From: Adiantum capillus-veneris
Lineage: Eukaryota; Streptophyta; Polypodiopsida; Polypodiales; Pteridaceae
DNA length: 64,000 nt
Reading direction: 5' to 3'
NCBI GenBank assembly: GCA_014529385.2
Contig: CM043945.1
Span: 94,248,612-94,312,611 of the forward strand
In this document: positions 22,866-34,195 of the stretch, piece after piece
How the letters are laid out: every line of letters begins with the position of its first letter
How positions within the stretch are numbered: position 1 is the stretch's first letter
Made by a program: the position numbers and the translations under genes
The notes under the pieces: model-generated
What the model was told of the DNA's origin: nothing
The model's input: the letters and a program-made list of their open reading frames with translations, nothing else
The model's database searches: none

Positions 22866-23765
22866 GTGACTGCAGGCTGTAAACCTATTCGTAAACCACC
22901 TTACCGAATGAGTTACTCAGAAGCTGCTGAGGTGGAATGTCAGCTTGATGACTACCTTAGTAGAGGGTTTATACAACCCAATTCTTCACCATGGTCTTTG
23001 CCTATCCTTTTGGTGAAGAAAAAAGACGGCAGTATGTGCATGTGCGTAGACTACCAGGGTTTAAATGCGGTTACAGTTAAGAACAAATACCCATTGCCAA
23101 GGGTAGATGAGTTATTTGATAAGCTAACACATGCTCGAATTTTTACGAAAATTGACTTGCGGTCAGGATATCACCAAGTCCGTATTCTGCTTGCCGATAT
23201 ACCTAAGACTGCATTCCAAACACGGTTTGGACATTGCGAGTTTTTGGTGATTCCCTTTGGGTTAACCAATGTGCCCGCGACATTCATGACACTTATGGAT
23301 AGTGTCTTGAATCCGTTTTTGGGCAAATTTGTCATTGTGTTCCTCGATGACATTCTAGTTTATAGTGCTTCTGAGGAAGAACACTTACAACATCTCAGGC
23401 AGGTGTTTGAGTTGTTATGCACACACAAGTTATATGCCAAGGAATCTAAATGTGATTTTCTCAAGGAGGAAATTCACTATTTAGGGCATGTTATTTCAGC
23501 TAATGGCTTATACATGGATCAATCCAAAGTGGATACCATACGGAAATGGCCACCTCCTAAAAATCTAGAAGAATTACAGATCTTTTTAGGCTTTGCAAGG
23601 TTTTATCGAAGGTTCGTTAAAAACTATGCTCACATTGTTGTACCTATGACGGACCAACTAAAAGGAAAAAGTAAAGCTTTTCAGTGGGGTTCCGCTCAAC
23701 AGTAGAGTTTTGAAACACTCAAAGACCCATTAGCTACAGCTCCTATACTGGCTATTGTAAATCCT
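22866..23765 (+). pseudogene. pol: Reverse transcriptase of the chromovirus
   Basis: Motifs are in order: PYRMSYSEAAEVECQL, GFIQPNSSPWSLPILLVKKK, CVDYQGLNAVTVKNKYPLP, KIDLRSGYHQVRI, VIPFGLTNVPATF and the catalytic FLDDILVYS, then FLGFARFYRRFVKNY. A TAG at 23703 ends the frame before RNase H. Most of the active site is intact. Confidence 0.95.
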
Positions 23766-24323
23766 TTGAAACCATTCATTTTGGAAACGGATTCCAGTGA
23801 TTGTGCTATTGGAGCAGTCCTGTTATTACAAGACGGACAACAAATTGCATTTGAAAGTAAGAAGCTGGATGTAGCTCAGAAGAATTATTCTACTTACGAA
23901 CGCAAACTCTATGCAATAGTGTCTGCCTTAAAGACATGGCGGCACTATCTGTATGGTGCTCAGTTCGAGATTGTGTTTGACCATGAAAGCATCAAATGGT
24001 TTACACAACAAACGGATTTAAAGGGTCAAAAATCCAGGTGGGCCAAGATCCTTCGTGAATATGATGCCAAGTTAAGGTATCGCAAAGGACGATACAATGT
24101 AGTGGCTGACGCTCTAAGTCGAATGCCACAGATCAATTCTCTCTTGTTCACGGAACTTCGTAGTGAATTTTTGGATTCTCTCAAGGGCAAATACGAGCAA
24201 GATGAAACATATTCCAAAGTGTGGAGCCATGTTCAAAAGAGGGATCCTTGTCACTCCAATGCAGGTAGTGTACAGTTAACCTCCACACCTAGTTCTCCTT
24301 TATCAAGTGACGAAGTACAGTGA
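23766..24323 (+). pseudogene. pol: RNase H of the chromovirus
   Basis: FILETDSSDCAIGAVLLLQ has the first Asp, YERKLYAIVSALKTWRHYL the Glu, and VADALSRM ends the domain. This is the standard single gypsy RNase H, in contrast to the dual domains of the surrounding host element. Confidence 0.9.
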
Positions 24324-25419
24324 TGGAAGCATTTTACCATCGACAATGGGTACCTACTTCACAAGGGGAGAGTTTGTGTACCGACGGACACAGACATTCG
24401 GTGCCAAATTCTTTATGAATGTCATGATAGTCCAAGTGCAGGGCACCCGGGGAGTAGAAAAACTTATTCTCTCGTACGACGACAGTTTTACTAGCTAGGT
24501 CTACATGTCTTTGTTCAAGCTTATGTCTTGCATTGCCAAAAATTTCAAGTTAACAAAGCAGAGCGCCTGAAATCAGGAGGACTCTTACATCCTTTGGAAA
24601 TTCCCAATGAAAAATGGGAAAGTACCTCTATGGATTTCATTGTAGCTTTACCAACCACTATACGAGGTCATGACTTAGTATGGGTGGTCGTAGACAGGTT
24701 GACTAAACTATGTAAGTTTATTCCGACCAAATCAACTGTTAAGACACCGGAACTAGCAAAGTTATTTGTGGACAATCTATACAAACTGTATGGGTTGCCA
24801 AGTAACATTGTTAGTGACCGTGATTCCAAGTTTAATAGCCACTTTTGGAGAGCTGTATTTAAACGATTGGGTACATATTTAACTCAACCTCAGTACAACT
24901 GATCATCCAGAAACAAATGGTCAAACGGAACGGGTTAACCAGGTACTAGAGGATATGCTAAGAGCATACATCAGCAAAAAACAGTCAGACTGGGAAGAAT
25001 ACTTACCTATTCTCGAGTTTTCCTAGAACAGTTCTAACCATGTCACAGCAGGTTTTAGTCCTTTCATGCTCATGTACGGGTTTCAACCTAGGTCACCAAT
25101 TACGGTGGGATTGACGATCGAAAAACTCCAACAGGTTAAGGATTTTCTCCAAGACCACATGGATATGCTAAAACTTGCTCGTCAGAATGTCCGGAAAGCA
25201 CAAGATCGGTATAAGAAATACACTGATGAGAAACGTCAGTAAGTTACCTTCAAAGAAGTGGAGGAAGTATTTTTACGTGTGCCAGAACATTCAAAAAGTC
25301 TGAAAACTAGACCGACACCTAAATTATCTCCCTGATATTTTGGGCCTTTCAAAATACTCAAGAGAGTTGGTGATCGTGCGTACAAACTATTACTACCATC
25401 ACATTATCGCATTCATCCG
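24324..25419 (+). pseudogene. pol: Integrase of the chromovirus
   Basis: The zinc region is damaged by frame changes (24330-24520). The catalytic core includes WESTSMDFIVALP, VVVDRLTKLCKFIP, NIVSDRDSKFNSHFW, then after a shift at about 24900 [13 protein letters not shown]-like sequence. The GPY/F-type C-terminal region at 25330-25440 leads to the chromodomain. Confidence 0.85.
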
Positions 25420-25704
25420 GTGTTTCATGTAAGCTGTCTACGAAAGCAGTTACATGGGGACGACAACGTCATTGACCAGCACGTTTTGGCTGATTACATT
25501 GAACCTCCTACCTTACCACATGCACCTGAACGTGTTATGGATTATCATGAGTTGCGTACACGACATCACGTATGCCAACAAGGCTTAATCAAGTGGAAAG
25601 ACCGACCTGAAGAAGGTGCCACTTGGGAAAACATTAGTGTTATTAAGAAGAAGTTTCCCGCTTTTGTTTTCAAGGACCAAAACTCTTCTTTAAGGGGGGA
25701 GTAA
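25420..25704 (+). pseudogene. pol: Integrase tail with chromodomain
   Basis: FHVSCLRKQLHGDD is the end of the integrase. PERVMDYHELRTRHH, LIKWKDRPEEGATWE and a terminal helix form a chromodomain of about 50 residues. In this lineage the domain is thought to steer integration to heterochromatin. The stop overlaps the polypurine tract. Confidence 0.9.
25691..25704 (+). promoter_or_regulatory. Polypurine tract of the chromovirus
   Basis: AAGGGGGGAGTAA lies directly before the TG of the 3' LTR and overlaps the last codons of the chromodomain frame. Confidence 0.85.
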
Positions 25705-25876
25705 TGTCAGGACAAGGGTCCTGTACCCTAAGAACTAGGATGGTCATGGACTACGGCCAAGGGTCGGGCTAGACAATGTGGACAGGGGTTCCTTCTAGGG
25801 CAAGGATCTAGGAGCCCGCCTATATAAAGAGAGGTTGGAAGGAGGATCTTCAGTCTAGTTTCCCCTAGCTCTTACA
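25705..25876 (+). repeat. 3' LTR of the chromovirus
   Basis: 172 bp. It matches the 5' LTR along its whole length, with the same TATA position. Confidence 0.95.
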
Positions 25877-26962
25877 AAATTGAATTGAAAGCCTTCTTAA
25901 CTATGTATGGCCCCTGCCATCTAGTTTCAAATTTGGCATCAAAATGATTATCGAGTCGATTGTCATACCTTAGCACAAGATCTCCTTCATTGATGCCTTT
26001 GTCCTTTAGTTTCTTGTCAAGCTTCTCCTTCGCCTGTGTAGCTTTCCTCTTGTAGCACTCGTATGCTGCTTCTCTTTTCCACTCAAGCTCAGCGAAGGTA
26101 AGAAGGTGATCCATCCATGCTTCTTGATCATGTTATGCTTCTTTGCCATGAAGTCACATTGTTGGAATGTTGAGCTCAATTGGTTGTAAAGCCTCTTGAC
26201 CATAGACCAAGTGAAATGGTGTGAACTCTGTGGCTTCCCTATATGTGGTTCGATACGCCCACAAGGCACCATCCAAGAAGTCATCCCACAACTTTGTCTT
26301 ATTTTTCACCTTCTTTCTCATGATGCTTGCAATGAAACCATTAGAGTTTTCTACCAAACCATTTAACTTGGGATAGTAGGGTGTACTATGACGATGTAGA
26401 AGTGAAGTTCTTCACAGACTTCTGTGAGCAAGCCCTTTCTAAACCCTGGACCATTATCAGAAACAATCTCCAAAGGTGTGCCAAATCTACAACAATTGTG
26501 AGTGCAGACAAATTTTCTCACTGTCCTATCATTTACCTTTGCCACACTTTGTGTTTCCACCCACCTAGTCATATAGTCTACAGCCACTAGAATGTAGAGT
26601 TTACCATTTTTTGTCCTAGGTTGAGGACCCATAGCATCAATGCCCCACTTTTCAAAGGGTCCATTTGCAAGCATGATTTGCCTTGGACCATAAACCAATC
26701 TTCTATTCCCATTTACCTAACAATCGTGACAACTTTTACACCATTGTTGGACATCCACATGCAGACTTGGCCAAACATACCCTGCAAGCAAAATCTTCTT
26801 CACAGTTAACTCCTCGGCAAAATGACCACCACATGCCTCTTCATGCAAACCTTTTAGAATAGCTGAAATTTCCTCGATAGTTGGTACTCTTCTGCACACT
26901 TGATCCTTCCCTCTTTGATAGAGGGATCCTTCTAAGAAGAGATACGCACTTGCCTTCTTCAT
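25877..26962 (-). pseudogene. pol: Integrase, 5' part, of the minus-strand Tat-type element
   Basis: The zinc domain has H and C ligands (LHEEACGGHFAE, WCKSCHDC). The core has WGIDAMGPQP, VDYMTRWVETQS and EIVSDNGPGF with two catalytic Asp residues, then frame changes. The C-terminal part RYDNRLDNHF, TRWQGPYIVKKAFNSI ends at the nested insertion. Confidence 0.9.
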
Positions 26963-27600
26963 GAGTCTCCACTTCTAAGCCTTCGTGGAGTCTTGTGGAA
27001 ACTCACCCTCCAAAATGTAGCCAATAATGGCAGTCAATGACTCCAATCCCTGGTATCTTGGTTGCTTGACGGTTGCTGCCACCATGATGACCTGCATTTC
27101 TTTCTCAACACATGTAACTGCTTGTTGTGCAAGTAAATCGGCATCTTCATTTTGTTTCCTAGGAATATAATATAGTTGCACTTCTTCAAACTGATTAAAC
27201 AATCTATGAATGGCATGAAATTTTGTCATTAGGCTCTCATTCTTGCATCCCCAAATGCCTAAAATCTGCTTCACAATGAGAAGTTCATCCCCTTTTACCA
27301 TGAGACGTTGTATACCTTGGCCAATGCATATCTTTAAACCATGAAGTACCATGAAGTAGTGTGTCATATTCTGCTTCATTGTTGCTAGTTGAACATGGTA
27401 GATTGACCTTCTCTTTCATGACCACCTCTCCACTTGGGTTGAGCAACACTAGCCCTCCCCTTGCTTTTCCTGTGGCTCGTCAAAAAGCTCCATCAAAGAA
27501 CATGGTAAAAGCAGTAGGAATACTTTTTGGTGGTGTGAATGGTAGGGTCTTTATTTCACGCACCTTAATCTCCTTATCATTTACCCTATAAGTAAGGATC
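26963..27600 (-). pseudogene. pol: Second (archaeal-type) RNase H of the minus-strand Tat-type element
   Basis: MFFDGAF, GGLVLLNPSGEVV, SNNEAEYDT, LMVKGDELLIVKQI and YIPRKQNEDADLLAQQ follow the archaeal-type RNase H pattern. The GDS motif reads GDE. A stop after DGAF and a local duplication at about 27340-27360 (CATGAAGTA) break the frame. Confidence 0.85.
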
Positions 27601-27880
27601 CCTGCCAATTGTGCATGCACACTATCTTCTACCTTGAAAGAGTATTGGAACTCTTGCAATTCCATAATCCACTTTGAGATCCTAGTGCTAAGATTCATTT
27701 GAGATGACACCCAAAGAAACAAATTTTCTACAATGAGAATTACAAAAGGTTTTGGTAGCAAGTAGGATCTAAACTTTCTCACCGCAAACATGAGAGAAAG
27801 CATCATGAGTTGTGCCTCCATGTAGCCTCTCTCCAAAGCATTCATGACCCTACTAGCAAAATAGATGGGTCGCATCCTGG
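27601..27880 (-). pseudogene. pol: First RNase H of the minus-strand Tat-type element
   Basis: MRPIYFASRVMNALERGY, MMLSLMFAVRKFRSYLL and TRISKWIMELQEFQY are the tail of the gypsy RNase H, directly aligned with the plus-strand paralogue at 14860-15110. Confidence 0.85.
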
Positions 27881-28067
27881 TACTGTGGGGATCTTATTGT
27901 AATAAAACTACACCAATTGTTTCCTTCCCAACACTAGAGCTAACAAAGAATGTGTATTCCCAACAAGGAGGCATGAGTGTTGGTAGCTCTGACAGAATGA
28001 TTTTAATGTTACAAAAATACTCTTCAAGCTCATCAGACCATGCAAATTCCACTTGTTGTGTCAAATT

Positions 28068-29256
28068 TTACAAAGGGTGAAGTAACTCTGAAGCTAAGTG
28101 AATGAAGCATGACATATACTTCACCTTTTGAATGAATGAGACGGCCTCCTTAAGATTCTTGGGTGATGGGAGCTCAATAAAAGCCTTTTCCTTTGAAGGA
28201 TCCACCTCAATGCCTTTATAGGAAACCTTGTGACCAAGCAAGATCACTTCATCCTCACCTATGTGACATTTGTCGGGGTTGAGTTGACCTCCCATGTCGT
28301 AGAGCTTCTTTAAACCTTCTTCTACCCTTTGTAGATGCAATGATTTTGAGCCATAAATGCAAAGATCATCAATGAACACCCTAGTTGACTTTCCAAAGAA
28401 TGCTTGAAATACCATGTTCATGAAACGTTGGAATGTTGCAGGAGCATTTGTCAGACCAAATGGCATGACTCTAAAAGCATAACAACCCCAAGGAGTGATA
28501 AAGTCCTTGTTTTCAATTGATCCTCCAATGCAATTCCTATTTGAAATTAACCTGAGTAGCCATCCTACACAATGTACTTCTCATGACTAGCTACCTCATT
28601 TAGTATCTCATCCTAAAATGGGAGGGAAAATGATCTCTTTTTGTTGCCTCATTGAGTGGACGGTAATCCACACACACCCTCCACTTGCCATTTTTCTTAG
28701 GAGTGACAACAACGGGAGAAACCCACTCTAAATTCTCCACTGGATAAATGAAACCTGTTGCTAGAAGCTTTCTTACCTCCTTGAGTAAAGCCTTCTCCTT
28801 GATGACTCCTAGACTTCGTAGCTTTTGAGCCTTAGGTGAGACCTCTGGCTTCAACTCAATCTTGTGTTGAACAGCATCTACTCCATGCACATCGTTGTAG
28901 TCTTTAGAAAAAATCCTAGGAAATTTCTTTAACACACCTTTGAACTCCTCTCTTTCACCCTTTGTAAGTGTTGTAGACAACATACCTTCTAACATTCCTT
29001 CATCTTGCACATTTTGGTTCTCTTGAGTACCTACCTCTTCCAAACCTTGACAAGAGGTCTCCTGGTTGTTTGGCTTAAACCTTACCCCCATGACTTCGAT
29101 GGAAGACTCCTCTTCAGTAATGCTGCTGCTACTTTCTTCTTCTGAAGTGTTATCGATCCAATCTTCTTCCGTCTCACTTTGAGATGATTCTTCATGGAGC
29201 TCCTCTTGGCGGTGCTCCTTCATGTCAAAGACAACCTTCTTATGATTTTCATTCAT
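28068..29256 (-). pseudogene. pol: Reverse transcriptase of the minus-strand Tat-type element
   Basis: The frame 29256-28600 carries an acidic linker, then SPKAQKLRSLGVIKEKALL, FIYPVENLEWVSPVVVTPKK and WRVCVDYRPLNEATKRDHFP. The frame changes near 28600. 28466-28068 reads MPFGLTNAPATFQRFM, catalytic VFIDDLCIYG and LGHKVSYKGIEVDPSK. The enzyme would copy element RNA in virus-like particles; this copy is dead. Confidence 0.9.
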
Positions 29257-29283
29257 GCAAATTAGCTTTCCACTCTCCCAATC

Positions 29284-29883
29284 CTACAAAGCTCGCATTT
29301 TCATTAGCCATGGTCTTCCTAGGATAAATGGGTAACCATTTCCTTTGGTAGACATGACATAGAAATCCACTGCCTTCTTGATGCCAAAGGCCTCTACAAA
29401 AAACTTTCTACAAATGCCTACACACCTAGCTTTGCTATGATTGTATAGACCCTCTGTCATGATGAAAATTTGTGCACCCCCATGCACTAGACCTTTCGTA
29501 ACCAATCTTCCTTTGATGTAACAATCTAGCATAGGTGTAATATCCTCGTTCATTTCATCATGTGCAATTTTTACAACAAGCACACTCTCTTTTACCTTCC
29601 TCCTAGTGCTAACTGCCTTTGTTAAATCCCTTCTAACTTGTGGACATAATGCAAGGAATTGAGGCCATGAGATATCAGGACCCTTACCTCTCATGTCTTC
29701 CAACAAGTTGTATGGAGCCATACCATGTCCAAGAGGGAAGTCTTGGAGATTGATACGACGTCGAGTCCTCTTAGCTTCCTTGGTCTCCTTTGCCTTCTTG
29801 CCTTGTCCATGGTCACTCTGTGATGTGACTCCTTCTTTCTCTTTACCTTTTCCTTGGCCACACTTAATGCCATTTGCTTCCAT
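29284..29883 (-). pseudogene. pol: Protease region of the minus-strand Tat-type element
   Basis: A basic N-terminal linker (KETKEAKRTRRRINLQDF) precedes the active-site loop. The loop reads LVHGGAQIFIMTE where the paralogue has IDGGTQICIMS: the catalytic Asp is His. FILGRPWLMKMRAL is the downstream motif. The frame of 200 codons is otherwise open. Confidence 0.8.
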
Positions 29884-29909
29884 GTCAACCTCATTGGAAT
29901 TTTACACCT

Positions 29910-30627
29910 CTACACATGCACATTTGGATCTGGCAAGGGTGGAACTCCTTCTACCCCTTGTGGAGGTGGTCTTGTTCCATTGGGCCTTTGTAGAATCCTT
30001 GGTTGTTGACCCATTCCTTCACCTGCATTCATTACTGGGTAATTCAAGTTAGGTATCCCTGGCTTTCCATGGGGCCAAGGACAATTATACATCCCATGTC
30101 CAGACTCTCCGCAATTCCAACATTGCAAGACTCTCCTAGGTCGTGGATCTCGCTCTTCAGACTTCTTTGCTTGTCCCTTTGGACCTACAGCTTGTGCAAG
30201 GTGAATTGACAGGCTGCTTAAAGATTCATTTAACTTCTCAATCACTTTCGCTGTTACCTCAGGAAGCTCCCTAGATATTGATGCTTGTGACTTACCTTTG
30301 GGTCTAAGACATTCTATTGGAACCTCTCCCCTTAGGCACTTGAGTTTCCTATACTTCTTGGAAGCTCTAATTTCAGCTGCATCATAGGTGGTAGGTGCAT
30401 CTGCCTCCACTTTTACCTTAAGATCAGGAAAGAGTCCAGCTATGAATCTCTCCTTCTTTAGAAATTTTGCACCATCACCAGGGTTAACAACATTTTGTAT
30501 CCATAGAGCCCAAAGACGTAGAAACTCTTGCTTGTACAAGTAGTAGTCATCTAAATCTTTTTGCTTATGAGAAACAATGTCTTGCCATAGTTTTTGAGTG
30601 TTTTGGGGTTCAAAGAAGCATCTCTTG
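29910..30627 (-). pseudogene. gag: gag of the minus-strand Tat-type element, 5'-truncated
   Basis: The open frame extends from at least RCFFEPQNTQKLWQDIV (about 30620) through LYKQEFLRLWALW to the complete zinc knuckle CWNCGESGHGMYNC at about 30130-30090 and a proline-rich tail. Upstream of 30627 a stop and unrelated sequence mark truncation. The first ATG is lost. Confidence 0.85.
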
Positions 30628-30652
30628 ATAGTTTAGCACTGGGCCAGCAGCC

Positions 30653-31567
30653 ATGGAGGGAATAGACATAGAGAATGTGACAGATCCAGTGGACACCACC
30701 GTGCAAGAGGAAATCCTTGTGGGACCCTCACAAGAGCTAGAAGATCTGACACAAGAAGAAGAAGAGAAGCTGCAAAAGGCCATAGAAGCAACAATTAGAG
30801 ACACAGCCAAAGAAGCATTGGAATGGGAGCAGAGGGTCTTTAAATCAATGACTATTCAAAAGATAGATGCCAGTAACCTTCGGCGTGAATGGCTACAACC
30901 ATCTCTCCCATATCCTCTGCTGAAGTATGAAGCTGCCACAATCAACAAACGGATCAGAGAGGAGCCAACAGTGCCAATGTACAAAGCAGACATCTCCAAA
31001 CCTGAAGGAGTCAAGCTGATAGTGGACTCCCAGCCCAGGTGGAGAAAGGCATGGCTGACAAAGTATCCTCAATATCTAATCCATTTGGTAGAGGCACCTA
31101 AAGTGATCAAAGATAACCTCAGTTTCTGCCCTCTACCAAGGATGAGGACATGGAAAGCCCATGAGTTGCTGTAGAGAAGCCAACCCACTTGGCTAAATTA
31201 CCCGAAGCTGCCAGGCTCGAAGGTAGGCAAGAGAATAAGTGAGCAATATATGGTGAAAACTCTAACGGGCGCCATCAAATTGTTCACTTGCTCGCCTCAC
31301 ATATCTTGCATCATGATGAGAAAGATATGCAAAACACTTTTAGCAGTCTTCGAGACCTTCAAACTAGGCCAGGCGACAGACAGTATATTCTTCTTTCAAG
31401 ATACATACAGACGTGCATACGATCTGTTTGGTCACCCTTCTCACGAGGTGATACATGCATTGTATCAAAGGATCATGTTTTTACCTTCTTATCACCTGCA
31501 GGCCTTTGAAGAAGCCTTCTACACCGGCTTCTTCTCAGCACAAATATATTCGGCCCAACGCTACTAG
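30653..31567 (+). pseudogene. Unknown ORF just upstream of a polypurine tract and LTR
   Basis: MEGIDIENVTDPVDTTVQEE opens a frame of about 305 codons with a single in-frame TAG at 31172. The N-terminal third is acidic and probably coiled-coil (TQEEEEKLQKAIEATIRD). The rest is mixed, with DTYRRAYDLFGHPSHEVIH and FYTGFFSAQIYSAQRY. No known domain, signal peptide or membrane segment was recognised. Its place, 105 bp before a polypurine tract, is where some plant gypsy elements carry an extra or env-like ORF. It replaces the truncated gag of the neighbouring element at 30627. Confidence 0.45.
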
Positions 31568-31660
31568 CTCAACATGCAAGATATGAGTCCCTTCTCAAGA
31601 TGAGAGAAAGCCTACGCTAAAGAAGGAGCTCAACAGCCATGTCGGGGACAACATGAACAA

Positions 31661-31672
31661 GGAGGGGGGGAG
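31661..31672 (+). promoter_or_regulatory. Polypurine tract
   Basis: GGAGGGGGGGAG lies directly before the TGTTAG start of the LTR. Confidence 0.8.
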
Positions 31673-32599
31673 TGTTAGAAGCTGGACACACCCTACGGAA
31701 ACTGACTGCTCGACGGATTATTATTTTTTGAAATTATTCATTTATTGAGAAAACCCGACATTTCACCTTTGTAAATATTGGGTTACAGAAGTTTCCAGAT
31801 TGTATCCCATTTTTGACATTTAGATTGAGTAGATGGCTAATTTGGAACATTAGGGTTTGAGATTGTAAGGTATTTATACCACTTTTTGACCTTAATGAAA
31901 AAACCCTTTGTCATTTTAAAAAAAGAGTACTGTCTGTGAGTGAGCGTACTGTGTATGAGAGAGAGTGAGAGATTCATCTTGACGCTACGCGCGCACCGAT
32001 GGTCGGAATCGAGTGCGGAGAAGTGCAACATGTTGCCCCTGACGAGAGCTACGCGCTGATACCTACATTGCGGGCGTACGATCTGGTTTTGTGAGCTCGA
32101 CCTACGAGCTTCATCAGGTGATTCGGTAAGCATACGTTGTCCGTTTTCGCATTTCAACATATCCACGCATTCGCATTGAGTAGAGCTACACATTAGGCAC
32201 TTTAGTTTTCAAAAATGACGACCTGCAAATTTCGACCAGACATCCTACATGATTTTGCACCAGGTGTTTAGGGTTGGGATTTTGGTTCATGGACCTTAGG
32301 GAGAGTGACCTATTGGTGTTAGTAGGGTCTCCTTCAAGTTCCGTGGCATTTCGAGACCGTTTGATGGGTATTCGGCTCTAGAAAGCGTTGTAGGAAACCT
32401 CCTCTTATGCACTCTTGAAGGCTGTAGCTTAGACATTGGGTAGAGACCTTTGTAGGAATTAGTCGAGAGTCAGTCGAGTGTAGATTGACATCCTATGCTT
32501 GCTTCCATGCGCCTGCGGGTCGAGCTTCGTCCTTAGCTGACAAATCTTGTTAGGTGAGTTCTCATTGTGCTAACGTCCGTCGCGGCGTATCCGCCAATA
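31673..32599 (+). repeat. LTR (927 bp), 3' type
   Basis: It starts TGTTAGAAGCTGGACACACCC and is collinear with 49598-50517. Similarity ends at CCAATA/CCAACA. A polypurine tract upstream marks it as a 3' LTR. The half-palindrome AGACATCCTAC lies at 32238-32248. Confidence 0.8.
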
Positions 32600-33309
32600 G
32601 TTGGAAATCTTGTTGGCATTGTTCGTAGATGCAACTCTCAGTGCATATATGCGTGTTCAATGAGAACCTCTTTGACTGTTTTGCCCGTTTGTGACAAGCA
32701 AAAGTTTTTCACCCTACCTTTATAGATGTTCAAAAAATCATTGCCCGTGCACTTTCTCTTCTTGGTCTATAGGAGAATCCAGCTTCCAACGGTAATGGTG
32801 GTGGAAGCCCATCGACCATTGTCCAAATCGAAGCTGTTGAACATTTCGACGGACTTAATACTTGCGGATGGTCATCTAGGTCTTCTGTTCTCCATTAGTA
32901 ATTCTTCTATGGCAAGATGCATAGAAAAAATATGAGAGGGGGAGTGCTTTTGAGCGAACAGTTAAATGTGATCAGAACAGTTAGTTGAGCGTAAATGAAT
33001 GAGAATGAGCGGGAATACTATGAAGTCTCTTCTATCAAAAAAGTGCGCACAACTGCATTGAGTGTGAGTTATGGTACATTTGTCCTATATTCCGTCTTGA
33101 CAAGAAAGATTTGAGAAAATCACAACGTATACTAGTGTTAAAGTTTTTTATGCAACTAAAGATTGTTTTTTAAAGATGTTGAAATTTGAGATAAAAACAA
33201 GGAAAATCCGAGCTACTGTTACGGTAGCCTGCCATCCATTGGTCGCGTTGCATTCTCTCTCTAGCACTAAAAGGACCAAATTTAAGTCCAAAATTTCCCT
33301 AATGACAGT
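32600..33309. other. No gene recognised
   Basis: Only short frames; the flank of the LTR. Confidence 0.5.
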
Positions 33310-33665
33310 GATTTAGTCTTCTTGCCACATGCTTCTCAAGGTCAAGATCCATTGGGTGCACGTATCTCATGCCATCAATTGTCAAGGAATTGTCACAAAT
33401 GATTGCTTCATATTGTTGCAAATGCGTTTGTAGGTACTCAATTGAGCAATCAATGATCCACTAGATAGAAAACTTTTCATTAAACATTTTTGATAGCTTT
33501 CGTGCACAGTGATGAGCACGGGTGCAGTATAAGAATGTGTATAATTTTTTCTTCACATGTATCCTCCTCTCCATTGTCCGTCTCCAAGACCATGTTCCCA
33601 TGTTTGAAAGAAGACCAATCCAAAACTACTATTATATATTGAATGGTATTTGGTATTAGAACCAA
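33310..33665 (-). pseudogene. Minus-strand coding relic, unrecognised
   Basis: Minus-strand reading gives YLQTHLQQYEAIICDNSL then TIDGMRYVHPMDLDLEKHVA and RRLNHCH with a stop, preceded by a second frame at 33665-33480. Codon texture is protein-like. It may belong with the minus-strand relic to the right (36230-39593). Confidence 0.3.
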
Positions 33666-33668
33666 GCA

Positions 33669-34195
33669 AATAGTGAGCCCGGAGAATCCCTCAAAGTCTC
33701 TATTTGCTTGGTTCTAACTTGTGTCTTGAGGTCACAACAAGTCATGTGATGAGAATCAAAACTAGACGAATAGGGGCCTTAAGAATCTCCCATGGACCCT
33801 ATTTGCTTTCTTTTGACCCATGTAATTATGTCAATACAATTTGCAATGTATCCATGTCCTTTTAATACACATCATGTGATGAGAGCCAAAACTAGGAAAA
33901 TAAGGGCCTGAGGAGTCCCCCAAGGCCCCTATTTGCTTGGTTTCAACCTATGTGTTGAGGTCATAACAAGTCACATGATGAGAGTCAAGAAAATAGGGGC
34001 CTGAAGAATCCCCCATGGCTGCAATTTTCTTGCTTCTGACCCATGTGATTATGTCAATACAATTCACATTATATCCATGTCCTCAGCACACGTCACATGA
34101 TGAGAGTCAAAACCAGGCAAATAAGGGCCTGAGGAATCCCCCAAGGCCCCTATTTGCTTGGTTCTGAACCAAGTGATAACGTTAGTAGAATTTAG
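33669..34195. repeat. Four-copy imperfect tandem repeat with GGGCCT/AGGCCC hairpins
   Basis: TGATGAGAGTCAAAAC recurs at 33747, 33877, 33976 and 34098, so spacing is 130, 99 and 122 bp. Each unit carries GGGCCTGAGGAATCCCCCAA then GGCCCC, a GGGGCCT..AGGCCCC inverted repeat, followed by TATTTGCTTGGTTCTGA. Confidence 0.75.

Larger units (their letters stand above)
19959..25876 (+). mobile_element. Chromovirus-type Ty3/gypsy retrotransposon nested in the Tat-type integrase
   Basis: LTRs 19959-20128 and 25705-25876 start TGTCAGGACAAGGG and end CTTACA. They differ by about eight substitutions and one 2-bp indel, so the insertion is fairly recent. The 5-bp flanks are AACTT and AAATT, one mismatch. 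A Met-type primer site follows the left LTR and a polypurine tract precedes the right one. Coding order is gag, protease, RT, RNase H, integrase, chromodomain. Stops and frameshifts make it defective. Confidence 0.95.
19673..30627 (-). mobile_element. Tat-type Ty3/gypsy element, minus strand, split by a nested chromovirus
   Basis: Gag at the right, then protease, reverse transcriptase, two RNase H domains and integrase toward the left, with a polypurine tract at 19676-19688. The integrase is cut at 19958/25877 by a younger element. The 5' end is lost at about 30627, where the reading changes abruptly to unrelated plus-strand sequence. Confidence 0.9.

Noticed and set aside
33669-34195. CRISPR-like array
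   Set aside because: Plant nuclear context, spacing irregular, units are diverged tandem repeats with related spacers.
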